Shown piece by piece: positions 52,066-60,046 of a stretch of 64,000 bases of DNA. Numbering within the stretch: position 1 is the first letter of the stretch; each line of letters begins with the position of its first letter. A program made the translations under genes and the position numbers. The stretch comes from R-RK-3 sp031399085 (GTDB lineage: Bacteria > Pseudomonadota > Alphaproteobacteria > Rhizobiales > Rhodomicrobiaceae): assembly GCA_031399085.1 (NCBI GenBank), contig JANNOQ010000045.1:162564-226563 (forward strand). Direction: 5' to 3'. The notes below the pieces were generated by a model. The model was given only the letters and a program-made list of their open reading frames with translations. It did not search any database and was not told where the DNA came from.

Positions 52066-52803
52066 ATGGGCGGCAGGCTTGCAGGCAAGACGGCTTTCAT
52101 CACGGCGGCGGCGCAGGGCATTGGCCGGGCGTGCGCGGAGGCTTTCGCCAGCGAAGGCGCGCGAGTGATCGCGACGGACGTCAATTTGGTCAAGCTGGAT
52201 GAGCTGCGAGGCGTTCCAGGCATCGAGACGCGCCGTCTTGATGTGCTCGATCCGTCGGCCATCGCGGCGTTGCCGGCCGAGATCGGGACCATCGACGCGC
52301 TCCTCAACATCGCCGGCTATGTGCATGGCGGCACGGTTCTCGATTGCAGCGAGGAGGATTGGGATTTTGCCTTCGCGCTGAACGTCCGGTCGATGTTCCG
52401 GCTGATACGGGCGTTCCTGCCGGGGATGCTGGAGCAAGGGCGCGGTTCGATTGTCAACATGTCGTCGGTGGTCGGGATCGCCGGCGTCCCCAACCGCTTC
52501 GTTTACAGCACGACGAAGGCAGCGGTTGTCGGCATCACCAAATCCGTCGCCGCCGACTATGTGAAGCGCGGCATCCGCTCGAACGCGATCTGCCCAGGCA
52601 CGATCGAGTCGCCCTCGCTGGAGGACCGGCTGAACGCGACGGGCAATTATGCCGAAGCCAGAGCGGCGTTCATCGCCCGGCAACCTGTCGGGCGGCTAGG
52701 CACGGCGGCGGAGATCGCCGAGGTCGCGGTCTATCTGGCGAGCGATCTCTCAGCCTATACGACGGGCCAGACCTTCGCCATCGACGGCGGCTGGACGATG
52801 TGA
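52066..52803 (+). CDS. Short-chain dehydrogenase, DHRS6 / 2-keto-3-deoxy-L-fuconate dehydrogenase type
   Basis: A 245-residue Rossmann-fold oxidoreductase. The cofactor motif is TAAAQGIGRA with Asp in VIATDVN, which points to NAD. NIAGYVHGGTVLDC, NMSSVVG and YSTTKAAVVGITK (catalytic Tyr and Lys) follow, and CPGTIESPSLEDR is a marker of the DHRS6/BDH2 branch. Bacterial members oxidise 2-keto-3-deoxy-L-fuconate or a related sugar acid. The nearby sugar-acid dehydratase and DenD-like genes support that. The ATG at 52066 has GGGAG upstream. Its stop is four bases from the end of a convergent short-chain dehydrogenase gene. Confidence 0.85.
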   Translation: MGGRLAGKTAFITAAAQGIGRACAEAFASEGARVIATDVNLVKLDELRGVPGIETRRLDVLDPSAIAALPAEIGTIDALLNIAGYVHGGTVLDCSEEDWDFAFALNVRSMFRLIRAFLPGMLEQGRGSIVNMSSVVGIAGVPNRFVYSTTKAAVVGITKSVAADYVKRGIRSNAICPGTIESPSLEDRLNATGNYAEARAAFIARQPVGRLGTAAEIAEVAVYLASDLSAYTTGQTFAIDGGWTM

Positions 52804-52807
52804 CGCC

Positions 52808-53548
52808 CTAATAGGTCGCCCGGCCGCCGGAGAGGTCGAAAACCGCGCCGGTCGAAAACGAGCAGTCCTCCGAGGCGAGCCAGGCGACCAGCGCGGCGAT
52901 CTCCTCGACGAGGCCGAAGCGGCCCATTGGGATTTTGGACAGCATATAGCCGATATGCTGCTCGGTCATTTGCGCGAACATCTCCGTTTTCACGGCGGCG
53001 GGCGTCACGCAATTGACCCGGATGCCGGTCGTCGCCAGCTCCTTGCCGAGCGACTTCGTTAGCGAGATTACGCCGGCCTTGGCCGCCGAATACGCGCCCG
53101 CATTCGGGTTGCCCTCCTTGCCCGCCACCGAAGCGATATGCACGATGCGTCCGTAATTGCGCGCGACCATGCCGGGCGCAACAGCCTTCGAGCAGAGAAA
53201 CGGGCCAGTCAGATCGACATCGACCACGCGCCGCCATTCCTCGGCCGGATAGTCGGCGATTGGCACGTTCATGCCGGTGATGCCGGCGCTGGTGACGAGG
53301 ATGTCGATCGGGCCGATGGCCGCTTCGCTGCGCTGGACTGCCCCTATCACCGACGCCTCATCGGTCACGTCCACCTGAACGGCGATCTGATGGAGGCGCG
53401 CCGCCGTCTCTTCCGCCGCCTTGCCGTCCACATCCCAAATAGCGACCTTGGCGCCCGAGCCGATGAAGCGCTCCGCGATGGCAAGTCCGATGCCGCGCGC
53501 GCCGCCAGTGATGATGGCCGCCCGGCCCGCGAGGTCGATTTGATTCAT
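52808..53548 (-). CDS. Short-chain dehydrogenase/reductase
   Basis: A 246-residue Rossmann-fold enzyme. The cofactor motif is TGGARGIGLA with Asp in AIWDVD (NAD preference), then the NxAG equivalent TSAGITG, IASVAGKEG with the catalytic Ser, and YSAAKAGVISLTK with Tyr and Lys. It belongs to the FabG-like group that includes sugar and polyol dehydrogenases. It is last in a minus-strand series after the DenD-like and dehydratase genes. A sugar or lactone-forming dehydrogenase role is likely but unproven. A solo repeat arm lies in its leader. Confidence 0.85.
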   Translation of the reverse strand: MNQIDLAGRAAIITGGARGIGLAIAERFIGSGAKVAIWDVDGKAAEETAARLHQIAVQVDVTDEASVIGAVQRSEAAIGPIDILVTSAGITGMNVPIADYPAEEWRRVVDVDLTGPFLCSKAVAPGMVARNYGRIVHIASVAGKEGNPNAGAYSAAKAGVISLTKSLGKELATTGIRVNCVTPAAVKTEMFAQMTEQHIGYMLSKIPMGRFGLVEEIAALVAWLASEDCSFSTGAVFDLSGGRATY

Positions 53549-53580
53549 GGATTGTCCTCAAAAATGCCCTTGGTATTGTT

Positions 53581-53603
53581 ATCCACGCTTTCGCGGGGAT
53601 GAC
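53581..53603. repeat. Solo arm of the palindromic repeat
   Basis: Bases ATCCACGCTTTCGCGGGG and the following ATGAC match the right arm of the full copy at 36028-36100 except for one C/A change region. The left arm is missing. It lies between the DenD-like gene and the short-chain dehydrogenase gene on the minus strand. Confidence 0.7.
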
Positions 53604-53609
53604 AAAAAA

Positions 53610-54614
53610 TTACCCGCCCGCAACGAGCCGTTTCTGCGCCGGCAAATCGTCCTCGACGAAGGCGGTGATGATCTCGTCCATATTGGCGTCCGCCTTGAAG
53701 CCGAGCCCGGCCGCGCGCTGTGCCTGCATCGCGCCCGGCCAGCCATCGACGATGGACTGGATGAACGAGTCGGGCTGCCAGAGGATGCGGCTTGCCACCT
53801 CCTCGCCGCCGACGCGGCGCAGGGATGCGGCCATCTCGCCGATGCTGACGCTGATCGATGGCAGAAGCACCGTGCGGTTGAAGCCCAGCGCCGCGCCGTC
53901 CATGTCGTGCAGCGCGATCAGGCATTCGATCAGGCGGCGGGGCGACAGGATCGCCATCCGGCTCTCCGGCGACACCGGGCAGATCGCCGTCTGGCCGGCA
54001 AGCGGCTCGCGCAGGATCGAGGAGGCGAAGGTGGAGGCGGCCTTGTTCGGACGGCCCGGGCGTACGACGATCGTCGGCAGACGCACCGAACGCCCGTCGA
54101 TGATGCCGCGGCGCGTATAGTCGTTGACGAACAATTCGCCGGCGGCCTTCTGCGCGCCATATGAGGTGCGTGGGCTAGGCGGCGTGAGATCGTCCACGCT
54201 GAGCGGCGGCTCGCCGCCATAGACAGCGGCGCTGGAGGCAAAGATCAGGCGGGGCGGCGCGGGAAGTTTGCGGCAAGCGTTCAGCACGTGCAGCGTGCCA
54301 TCGAGATTGACCGCATAGCCAAGATCGAGATCGGCTTCCGCGCCCGCGCTGACCACGGCGGCGAAATGGTAGATGTTGCCGGTCTCCGGCGTAATTAGCG
54401 CCTTTACTTGGGCCGCGTCGGTGATGTCGCCGGTGACGATTTTGAGCCGGTTGTTGCCCTCGACCGGCGGGATCGGCGCGGCCTGATCGAACAGCACGAT
54501 CTCGGAAATCTCCGTCCGTCCCCCGCCCGGTCCTTCGGCCTCGCCGTCGCGCAGCAGCCGCTCGGCCAGCTTGCGGCCGACGAAACCCGTTCCTCCGGTG
54601 ATGACGACGCGCAT
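53610..54614 (-). CDS. denD: DenD-like NAD-dependent sugar-acid dehydrogenase
   Basis: A 334-residue extended short-chain dehydrogenase (epimerase family). The NAD motif is TGGTGFVGRKLAE. YHFAAVVSAGAEADLDLGYA, FASSAAVYGG and YGAQKAAGELFVNDY (catalytic Tyr and Lys) follow. GRSVRLPTIVVRPGRPNKAA and the FASSILREPLAG stretch are typical of the D-erythronate dehydrogenase (DenD) group, which oxidises C4 or related aldonates. With a dehydratase upstream and a sugar importer in the same run of genes, oxidation of a sugar acid is likely. The exact substrate cannot be read. The ATG at 54614 is followed upstream by a full palindromic repeat. Confidence 0.85.
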   Translation of the reverse strand: MRVVITGGTGFVGRKLAERLLRDGEAEGPGGGRTEISEIVLFDQAAPIPPVEGNNRLKIVTGDITDAAQVKALITPETGNIYHFAAVVSAGAEADLDLGYAVNLDGTLHVLNACRKLPAPPRLIFASSAAVYGGEPPLSVDDLTPPSPRTSYGAQKAAGELFVNDYTRRGIIDGRSVRLPTIVVRPGRPNKAASTFASSILREPLAGQTAICPVSPESRMAILSPRRLIECLIALHDMDGAALGFNRTVLLPSISVSIGEMAASLRRVGGEEVASRILWQPDSFIQSIVDGWPGAMQAQRAAGLGFKADANMDEIITAFVEDDLPAQKRLVAGG

Positions 54615-54640
54615 GGTTCACCTTTCGAGCTTGCTATCTC

Positions 54641-54719
54641 GTCATCCCCGCGCAAGCGGGGATCCAGTACTCCGCAGCGATTCTAGTGATTATTGGATCC
54701 CCGCTTGCGCGGGGATGAC
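54641..54719. repeat. Paired palindromic repeat (REP-like), full copy
   Basis: GTCATCCCCGCGCAAGCGGG and GATCCA at the left face a right arm beginning TGGATCCCCGCTTGCG and ending GGGGATGAC. The arms are perfectly complementary over about 26 bases, and each can fold alone. It lies between the DenD-like and dehydratase genes inside the minus-strand series. Confidence 0.9.
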
Positions 54720-54765
54720 ATCAGAGAGTGTGCTGCCGCGTCCGATTCTCGTTCATCAAATCCAG

Positions 54766-56553
54766 TTAATGATTGTTACGAGGCACGCCGAAGCGCTCGG
54801 CAACTCGCTGATATTTAACCGCATTTTCGATCACCCCGCCCTCATCGAGCTGGCCGACGGTGGCGCGGTAAATCTCCTGCCAGGGCGTCTGGTTGATAAG
54901 TTCGGGCAGCTTCAGATCGCGCCGGCGCTGGGCCAGCTCTTCGTCCGAAATCAGAATATTCGCGGTTCGCTTGCCCAGGTCAATGCGGATGCGGTCCCCC
55001 GTTACCAGCAGCGCGAGGCCGCCGCCGACCGCCGCCTCCGGCGAGGCATTAAGGATGGACGGGCTGCCCGAGGTGCCGCTCTGCCGTCCGTCGCCGATGC
55101 AGGGCAGCTCGGAGAAGCCGCGCCGGACGAGCGCATCGGGTGGCAGCATGTTCACCACCTCGGCCGAGCCGGGATAGCCGACGGGTCCGCAATTGCGGAT
55201 GACGAGGATGCAGTTTTCGTCGATCTGCAAGCCAGGCTCGTTGATGCGCTGGTGATAATCCTCCGATCCGCCGAAAACGATGGCGCGGCCTTCGAAGGCG
55301 CCCTCATCGCCTTGGCGCTGGAGATAGCGGCGGCGGAAATCCTCCGAGATCACCGAGGTTTTCATGATGGCGTTGTCGAACAGATTGCCCTTCAGCACGG
55401 CAAATCCGGCTTGCTGCTTGAGTGGATCGCCGAAAGTCCGAATGACCTTGGGATCGGCAATTTTAGCTCCCGCATTGTTCTCGCCAAGCGTGCGGCCCGT
55501 CACGGTCAGCGCGCCTTGGCGGATTTTGCCATTGCGCATCAGCTCGGCGATGACGGCGGGTAGCCCGCCCGCCCGGTGATAGGATTCGCCCAAATACTCG
55601 CCCGCCGGCATCATATTGACGAGCAGCGGGATGTCGTAGCCGATGCGGTCCCAATCGTCATTGTTCAGCTCGACGCCAATATGGCGAGCGATCGCGTTGA
55701 CATGCGGCGGGCAATTGGTCGAGGCGCCGATGGCCGAGGCGCAGACGATTGCGTTCTCGAACGCCTCGCGCGTCAGGATTTGCGACGGGCGCAAATCTTC
55801 ATGCACCATCGCAACGATGCGCTTGCCGGTTTCATACGCGATTTGGCCGCGCTCGCGATAAGGGGCCGGAATCGCCGCGCAGCCGGGCAGCGACATGCCG
55901 AGCGCCTCGGCCAGGGCGTTCATCGAGCTGGCGGTGCCCATGGTGTTGCAATGCCCGGCGCTCGGCGCGGAGCCGGCCACCATTTCGATGAAAGTGTCGT
56001 AGTCAATCTCGCCAGCGGCATGGCGGCGGCGGGCCTCCCAGACCACCGTCCCCGACCCCGCGAGTTTGCCCTCGAAATGCCCGTCGAGCATCGGCCCGCC
56101 GGAGAGCACGATGGCCGGAATATCGACGGTCGCCGCCCCCATCAGCATGGCCGGGGTGGTCTTGTCGCAGCCTGTGGTCAGCACGACGCCGTCGAGCGGA
56201 TAGCCGTAGAGCACCTCGACGAGGCCGAGATAGGCCAGATTGCGGTCGAGCGCCGCCGTGGGACGCTTGCCGGTCTCCTGGATCGGATGGACGGGAAATT
56301 CCAGCGGTACGCCGCCCGCGGCGCGAATGCCGTCGCGCACGCGGCTGGCCAGTTCGATATGGTGGCGGTTGCAGGGCGAAAGATCGCTGCCAGTCTGCGC
56401 GATGCCGATGATCGGCTTACCGGATTGCAGTTCCTCGCGGGTCAGCCCGTAGTTCAAATAGCGTTCGAGATAAAGCGCTGTCATGCCAGGATCGGCGGGG
56501 TTGTCCCACCAAAGACTGCTGCGCAGCGGCGGGGCTTTTCCGTTCTGGCTCAT
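54766..56553 (-). CDS. IlvD/Edd-family sugar-acid dehydratase
   Basis: A 595-residue iron-sulfur dehydratase. Cluster cysteines fit CNRHH near residue 75 and TTGCDKTTPAM, with a third Cys at GHCNTMGTASSM. SGTSGSPSILNASPEAAVGGG and GRTLGENNAG are also typical. The form is that of L-arabinonate, D-xylonate and related aldonate dehydratases, rather than IlvD proper, because the neighbours are sugar-acid enzymes. It would yield a 2-keto-3-deoxy acid. I start at 56553; a longer frame to 56706 overlaps the caspase-like gene. It is 47 bp from that gene's stop. Confidence 0.9.
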   Translation of the reverse strand: MSQNGKAPPLRSSLWWDNPADPGMTALYLERYLNYGLTREELQSGKPIIGIAQTGSDLSPCNRHHIELASRVRDGIRAAGGVPLEFPVHPIQETGKRPTAALDRNLAYLGLVEVLYGYPLDGVVLTTGCDKTTPAMLMGAATVDIPAIVLSGGPMLDGHFEGKLAGSGTVVWEARRRHAAGEIDYDTFIEMVAGSAPSAGHCNTMGTASSMNALAEALGMSLPGCAAIPAPYRERGQIAYETGKRIVAMVHEDLRPSQILTREAFENAIVCASAIGASTNCPPHVNAIARHIGVELNNDDWDRIGYDIPLLVNMMPAGEYLGESYHRAGGLPAVIAELMRNGKIRQGALTVTGRTLGENNAGAKIADPKVIRTFGDPLKQQAGFAVLKGNLFDNAIMKTSVISEDFRRRYLQRQGDEGAFEGRAIVFGGSEDYHQRINEPGLQIDENCILVIRNCGPVGYPGSAEVVNMLPPDALVRRGFSELPCIGDGRQSGTSGSPSILNASPEAAVGGGLALLVTGDRIRIDLGKRTANILISDEELAQRRRDLKLPELINQTPWQEIYRATVGQLDEGGVIENAVKYQRVAERFGVPRNNH

Positions 56554-56600
56554 TCGTTCTCCGTTCAAATGAAAATGGGGCGGCCGTCGCTGCAACTCGG

Positions 56601-58028
56601 TCACTGTTCCGGCGTAAGCGTCTCCTCGCCAGCGCCTGCGTCCCACAAACCCCTGAGGCTGCCATCGGCGGCAAGCGCGTACACAACCGGCGTTGAACTG
56701 CCCCAATCGACGCTGAGCAGGTTGCCATCAAGCGTACCCTGGCCGCTATATTGCTCATTGCCGATCTTCCAGTCGAGCCGGTAGCGGCCGCCTTGCTTGC
56801 CGATGCGGACCACGCCTTGATAATTGCCGCCTTTCGCATTGCGGCCAGTCGCGCGATAGGGGCCTTGGGTCAAAGTGCGCGGAGTGTTCGGCGCGCCGCC
56901 ATAAAGCTCCAGCCGTTCCGTCGCGGTGCCGTCGGCCCATTCCCCTTCGAGGCTGTCGCGGCCGCCAAATGTATAGACGACCGGCGTCGTATCGCCCCAA
57001 TTGATGACGAGCATCCGCCCGGCGAGGTGCCCGCTTCCTTCGAATATTTGCGAGCCGATCCACCATTTGAAGGTGAATTGATCGCCGGTCTGGACAATGG
57101 CGACCATGCCCCTGTAGCGGCCGCCATCCGGATTTCGCCCCTCGACGCGATAGATCCCCGTCAGCGCGGGCGGCGTCAGGGCTTGCGTCGTCTGTGGAAT
57201 GTGCAGCGCGTTCCGCTCCCCGCCCGACGGAGCGGCAGACCCTTTCGGCAAGGCAGGGTCTGTCCCCAGCGATGCCGTCGGTTGCGTTGCCCGGAAGATG
57301 AAATCGCCGAAAAACGATGAGGAAATCCACGGCGTCTGCTGGCCGCGTGTCTCCTGATAGACGCCTTTCAGCGTCTTCTTGAAGGTCTGCTCCAGCGCGA
57401 GATCGGGGATGCCGATCGCCTCCTTCAGATGTTTTGCATAGGGGCTGTTGCGTCCCGCACCGTCCTGCGCGACGGCCCCTGGCGAGGTGGAGAAGGATAC
57501 GAACAGGCGGGCATTGCTATCGATGCGCGAAAGGCCCCGCGTGCCGCTATCGCCCATGCCATTGTCGCGGCAGGCGTCAAGAATGACAATGTTGAGATCA
57601 TTGCCCGCCCCCGCCATGGCATCCACGACATCGGTTGCCTTTATGGCGCGATCCTTCAGGTCAATTTCGCTAGCGAAGCGGTCGCCAACCGGCACGAGGT
57701 AGTTCTCGCCGCTGATCTGCACGCCATGCCCCGCGAAAAAGAACAGCCCCACACCATTGTTCTTCCTGAGTTTTTCGCCGAATGCGGCGATCGCGTCCAT
57801 CATGCCGCGGCGGTCGGCATCGACCTTAAGCAAGACGTCGAAACCGGCATTGCGCAGCGCCGCCGCGACGTCCGTTGCGTCATTCTTGGGATTGGGCAGC
57901 ATGCTGGATGCATAGCCGGAATTGCCGATCACGAGCGCCGTGCGCGCCTCGGCGGCCGACGCGCCCTGAGCCGTGGCAAGCGAGAGCAAGATGAGCAGAA
58001 TGCATGAAAACACATTGCGGAACGTCAT
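56601..58028 (-). CDS. Secreted caspase-like (C14) peptidase with duplicated C-terminal module
   Basis: A 475-residue exported protein. After a signal peptide (VFSCILLILLSLATAQGASA) comes a p20-type caspase domain (about 28-245): RTALVIGNSGYA, the catalytic His101 in FFFAGHGVQ and Cys153 in ILDACRDN. The dyad is complete, so it may be an active orthocaspase. A linker leads to two related beta-rich modules, about 291-376 and 389-472, each opening YRxxGRNxxGGxYxG and containing W(x)IG(x)Q/E and STPVVY or TTPVVY. The gene sits between the second permease gene of a sugar importer (68 bp) and the dehydratase gene (47 bp) on the same strand. Cleavage target and reason for the location are unknown. 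Confidence 0.88.
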   Translation of the reverse strand: MTFRNVFSCILLILLSLATAQGASAAEARTALVIGNSGYASSMLPNPKNDATDVAAALRNAGFDVLLKVDADRRGMMDAIAAFGEKLRKNNGVGLFFFAGHGVQISGENYLVPVGDRFASEIDLKDRAIKATDVVDAMAGAGNDLNIVILDACRDNGMGDSGTRGLSRIDSNARLFVSFSTSPGAVAQDGAGRNSPYAKHLKEAIGIPDLALEQTFKKTLKGVYQETRGQQTPWISSSFFGDFIFRATQPTASLGTDPALPKGSAAPSGGERNALHIPQTTQALTPPALTGIYRVEGRNPDGGRYRGMVAIVQTGDQFTFKWWIGSQIFEGSGHLAGRMLVINWGDTTPVVYTFGGRDSLEGEWADGTATERLELYGGAPNTPRTLTQGPYRATGRNAKGGNYQGVVRIGKQGGRYRLDWKIGNEQYSGQGTLDGNLLSVDWGSSTPVVYALAADGSLRGLWDAGAGEETLTPEQ

Positions 58029-58096
58029 GATGAATTCCTCACACAGGTTCCCGCCCCCGCCTTCTCGGGGACTCGCTCTTTGCCGATCGCTGCTGC

Positions 58097-59017
58097 TTAT
58101 TCTTTCACCGCGCCAGTCATACTAGACACATAATGCTCGACGAAAAAGGAATAGAGAATGACCACCGGCAGCGAGCCGAACAGCGCCCCCGCCATTAGCG
58201 ACCCCCACTCATAAACATCGGAGCGAACCAGCTCGGTCAGCACGCCGACCGGCACCGTCTTGTTCTCCGAGGATTGGATGAAGGTCAGCGCGTAGATGAA
58301 CTCGTTCCAGGACAGCGTGAAGGCAAAAATGCCCGCCGAAATGAGCCCCGGCACCGCGAGCGGCAGCGTGATCTTGGTCAGGATTTGCCAGCGGGACGCG
58401 CCGTCGATCAGCGCGCATTCCTCAAGCTCATAGGGGATGGACCGGAAATATCCCATCAGCAGCCAGGTGCAGAACGGGATGAGGAAGGTCGGATAGGTCA
58501 GGATCAGCGCGAAGGGCGAATCGTACAGCCCGAGCTTGAACACCATCAGGGCAAGCGGGATGAACAGGATCGAGGGCGGCACCAGATAGGCGAGGAAAAT
58601 GCTGAGGCCCACATAGCGCGAGCCGGAAAAGCGCAACCGCTCGATGGCGTAGGCCGCGAACACTGAGGTCGTCAACGCGATGAAGGTCGCCGCCACCGAA
58701 ATGACGATGGTGTTCCAGAACCAGGCGGGATAGGAGGTCTCGAACAGCAAATATTTGATATGCCGGAGCGTTGGCTCTGAGACCCAGAACGGGCTGTAAT
58801 TTTTGTAGTCCGTGAGCTGGTGGTTCGGTTTGAAGGCCGTGATGCCCATCCAATAGAACGGGAATAGCAGCACGAACATGAACACGGCGAGCGGCAGATA
58901 AACCGTCACCAGCCGCCGCATCCGGTTGTCGAGATAGGCCATGCCCTCGGCATCGGCGCGGCCGCTCTCTTCCGCCGGATTTCTCACAGGGCTGTCGTCC
59001 GGGCTGGCGTAGGTCAT
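58097..59017 (-). CDS. Sugar ABC importer permease (MalG/ThuG type)
   Basis: A 306-residue inner-membrane protein with six hydrophobic segments. The ATPase-contact (EAA) loop is EECALIDGASRWQILTKITL (EAA...G form). The family's ISVAATFIALTTSVFAAYAI and SWNEFIYALTFI stretches are present. It starts 3 bp after the other permease gene's stop, as usual for such pairs. No ATPase gene follows, so it must use the ATPase encoded upstream (61419-62498). Confidence 0.92.
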   Translation of the reverse strand: MTYASPDDSPVRNPAEESGRADAEGMAYLDNRMRRLVTVYLPLAVFMFVLLFPFYWMGITAFKPNHQLTDYKNYSPFWVSEPTLRHIKYLLFETSYPAWFWNTIVISVAATFIALTTSVFAAYAIERLRFSGSRYVGLSIFLAYLVPPSILFIPLALMVFKLGLYDSPFALILTYPTFLIPFCTWLLMGYFRSIPYELEECALIDGASRWQILTKITLPLAVPGLISAGIFAFTLSWNEFIYALTFIQSSENKTVPVGVLTELVRSDVYEWGSLMAGALFGSLPVVILYSFFVEHYVSSMTGAVKE

Positions 59018-59020
59018 GGG

Positions 59021-60028
59021 TCAGTCCCGTCCGCCTTGTTGCCAGCGCCGCCGTTGCAGGCCGAAATAGCTGAATAGGATGGCCGAGAGCAGGAATGGGA
59101 TCATCGCCACGGCGATTGCCGCGCCCTCGCCAAGCTGTCCGCCGGGAATGGCGCGCTGGAAACTGAGCGTCGCCATCAGATGCGTCGCGTTCACAGGGCC
59201 GCCACGCGTCAGCACATAGATGAGCTGGAAATCGGTGAAGGTGAACAGCACCGAGAAGGTCATCACCACCGCGATGATCGGGGTCAGCATCGGCAGTGTT
59301 ATATACCGGAAGCGCTGCCAGGAGGACGCGCCGTCCAGCGTCGCCGCCTCATAGAGCGACATCGGTATGGTTTGCAGTCCCGCAAGCAGTGTGATGGCAA
59401 CGAACGGAATGCCGCGCCAGACATTCGCCGCGATCACCGACGCGCGCGCGTTCGTGGAGTCACCGAGGAAGTTGATCGGCGTGTCGATAATGCCGAATTT
59501 GATTAGCGCCCAGGATACGATCGAGAATTGAGCATCGTAAATCCACCAGAACGCGATGGCTGAGAGAACAGTGGGCACGACCCAGGGCAGCAGCACGATG
59601 GCGCGGATGAACGCCTTAAACGGCAGCCGCTCGTTCAGCAGCAAAGCAAGCCAAAGCCCCAGGCCGAATTTGAAGAACGACGCAACGGTCGTGTAAAGCA
59701 CCGTGTTGAAGACCGACAGCCAGAACACGGTGTCGGTCCAAAGCGACTCGTAATTTTCAAGGCCGATAAAGTCGCCCGGCCTGCCGATCCGCGTGTCGGT
59801 GAAGCCGAGCCACACGCCCAGGGCCAGGGGGTAGGTGAGGAAAACCAGCAGCAACGCGGCCGCCGGCAGCATGAACAGGAAGCCGAGCGTGTTGCGCCCC
59901 TCGAACAGCGCCGAGACGCGCGACCCCGCCCGCGGCCTACGCTCGACTTGGACCGGAGGACCGGCTATGTCGCTTCGCTCTTGCACGTTTTGCTGCTGCT
60001 TCCAGCCTAAGGGGAGTGGGGGAGGCAA
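59021..60028 (-). CDS. Sugar ABC importer permease (MalF/ThuF type)
   Basis: A 335-residue inner-membrane protein. The EAA loop is YEAATLDGASSWQRFRYITL. FMLPAAALLLVFLTYPLALG opens the membrane part and FTDFQLIYVLTRGGP follows the loop. The start is uncertain: a TTG at 60028 has GGGGAGG upstream but lies in the hairpin at 60019-60039, and a GTG at 59986 lacks a ribosome-binding site. The first 40 residues are Pro/Arg-rich and not conserved. It pairs with the next permease and the Tat-exported binding protein upstream. Confidence 0.88.
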   Translation of the reverse strand: MPPPLPLGWKQQQNVQERSDIAGPPVQVERRPRAGSRVSALFEGRNTLGFLFMLPAAALLLVFLTYPLALGVWLGFTDTRIGRPGDFIGLENYESLWTDTVFWLSVFNTVLYTTVASFFKFGLGLWLALLLNERLPFKAFIRAIVLLPWVVPTVLSAIAFWWIYDAQFSIVSWALIKFGIIDTPINFLGDSTNARASVIAANVWRGIPFVAITLLAGLQTIPMSLYEAATLDGASSWQRFRYITLPMLTPIIAVVMTFSVLFTFTDFQLIYVLTRGGPVNATHLMATLSFQRAIPGGQLGEGAAIAVAMIPFLLSAILFSYFGLQRRRWQQGGRD

Positions 60029-60039
60029 GCCGCCTCCCC
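60019..60039 (-). promoter_or_regulatory. GC-rich hairpin between binding-protein and permease genes
   Basis: GGGGAGGC and GCCTCCCC (8 bp) flank a five-base loop between the binding-protein stop (60047) and the permease gene. Such hairpins commonly protect the upstream mRNA so that binding protein exceeds permease. It has no T tract and overlaps the likely permease start. Confidence 0.55.
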
Positions 60040-60046
60040 TCTCGCG

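Noticed and set aside
50788..52683. Long open frame (631 codons) on the minus strand
   Set aside because: It lies opposite livG, livF and a short-chain dehydrogenase gene that have clear family motifs. The translation is rich in Arg, His, Pro and Ala with no domain, as expected from antisense reading of high-GC genes.
55576..56784. Open frame of 402 codons on the plus strand
   Set aside because: Antisense to the dehydratase and to the end of the caspase-like gene; no protein-like features.
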